From positions 1-24,064 of the forward strand of contig CABUIX010000033.1 in the NCBI GenBank assembly GCA_902491795.1: a stretch of DNA of 24,064 nt. The letters run 5' to 3'. Positions 23,684-24,064 of the stretch are shown piece after piece (the stretch's first letter is position 1; every line of letters begins with the position of its first letter). The notes beneath the pieces were generated by a model. That model ran no database searches. It worked only from the letters and a program-made list of their open reading frames with translations, and was not told the DNA's origin. The position numbers and the translations under genes are program-made. Source of the stretch: an uncultured Bacteroidales bacterium (GTDB lineage: Bacteria > Bacteroidota > Bacteroidia > Bacteroidales > UBA932).

Positions 23684-24064
23684 CTACCATGTCATTTCGA
23701 GTCTCTCGATGTCCTCCTCGACAAGGCTGGTTCCGATCTGCACCTCAATGAGATTCAGCGGCGTGATGGCCTTCAGCCCGTGCAGCTCTCCCTTCCGGAT
23801 GTGCACCACGTCTCCCGCCTTCACCCTCTTCAGCTCTCCCTCCAGCTTCAGCTCACCCTCTCCGCTCACGAACGTCCACACCTCCTCACGGCAACGGTGC
23901 CGCTGGTAGCTGATGTTGCACCCCGCCCTGAGGTACAGGTTCTTCGTCAGTGACTCCACTCCGTCCGGCCCCTTCGTCCTGTCAAGCACCCGGTAGCTCC
24001 CCCCACCGGCGCTCCTCGTACATCGGCCTGTCCACCAGATGCTCCACGTATCCCTTGATGTTCT
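23684..24064 (-). pseudogene. Cupin-domain protein (ManC/mannose-6-phosphate isomerase-like), frameshifted and partial at window edge
   Basis: On the minus strand the sequence from the window edge reads NIKGYVEHLVDRPMYEERRWG and then hits a stop at 23982-23984. Just before that stop a run of six G (plus-strand C, 23999-24004) is followed, in the next frame, by SYRVLD and a complete cupin barrel to the TAG at 23684-23686. With five bases instead of six, the two parts join as RRWGSYRVLD, the natural join in this family. The cupin part carries SYQRHRCREEVWTFVSGEGE (motif 1) and AGDVVHIRKGELHGL (motif 2). Such cupins bind sugar phosphates or nucleotide sugars and often follow a nucleotidyltransferase domain, here outside the window. 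The break may be a true frameshift, slippage or an assembly error. Confidence 0.75.

Noticed and set aside
1..24064. CRISPR arrays, tRNA/rRNA genes, insertion sequences, phage or toxin-antitoxin genes
   Set aside because: Reading both strands showed no direct-repeat arrays, no cloverleaf or rRNA-like stretches, no transposase or integrase motifs, and almost every base lies in an assigned gene.

Overview
The window looks like a chromosomal piece of a Bacteroidota bacterium, probably order Bacteroidales and of moderately high GC (estimated by eye). The evidence is the protein families (a TPR/outer-membrane-barrel pair, large tandem FtsX-type permeases, a short GyrB, a THUMP-like methyltransferase, an orphan FtsE), the near absence of Shine-Dalgarno sites, and several TAnnTTTG boxes, the Bacteroidota -7 promoter motif, placed just upstream of genes. 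I see no tRNA, rRNA, CRISPR array, insertion sequence or phage gene. Coding density is very high and no gene-free stretch exceeds about 100 bases.

Positions 1-7406 (+ strand) hold one block: the last codons of an ABC ATPase, two different ~780-residue FtsX/MacB-type permeases, an NtrC-class sigma-54 response regulator and its PAS-containing histidine kinase. The regulator and kinase overlap by ATGA. The layout suggests an envelope-acting or efflux ABC transporter next to its own two-component system. The block ends at a perfect 15-bp bidirectional hairpin (7448-7481).

Positions 7500-19301 (- strand) hold seven tightly packed genes, in transcription order: a ~1000-residue secreted TPR protein, an outer-membrane beta-barrel protein overlapping it, gyrB, an alpha-oxoamine synthase (serine-palmitoyltransferase-like PLP enzyme), a short-chain dehydrogenase overlapping it by ATGA, a 7TM-HD (PgpH-like) phosphohydrolase, and trigger factor. 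The synthase/dehydrogenase pair fits the first two steps of sphingoid-base synthesis. The trigger factor appears to lack the central PPIase domain.

Positions 19302-24064 start with a divergent promoter region (19302-19385) that contains a 7-bp inverted repeat. Then come ftsE and nth (+, overlapping by ATGA), a convergent THUMP-like methyltransferase (-, probable GTG start), a divergently transcribed phosphohexomutase (+) and a bidirectional terminator. Last is a cupin gene (-) running off the window edge, whose reading frame is broken at a run of six C/G. The most notable observations are the PPIase-less trigger factor, the cupin frameshift, the TPR/barrel/gyrB linkage and the transporter-plus-two-component block. 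I did not find a clearly unprecedented system.
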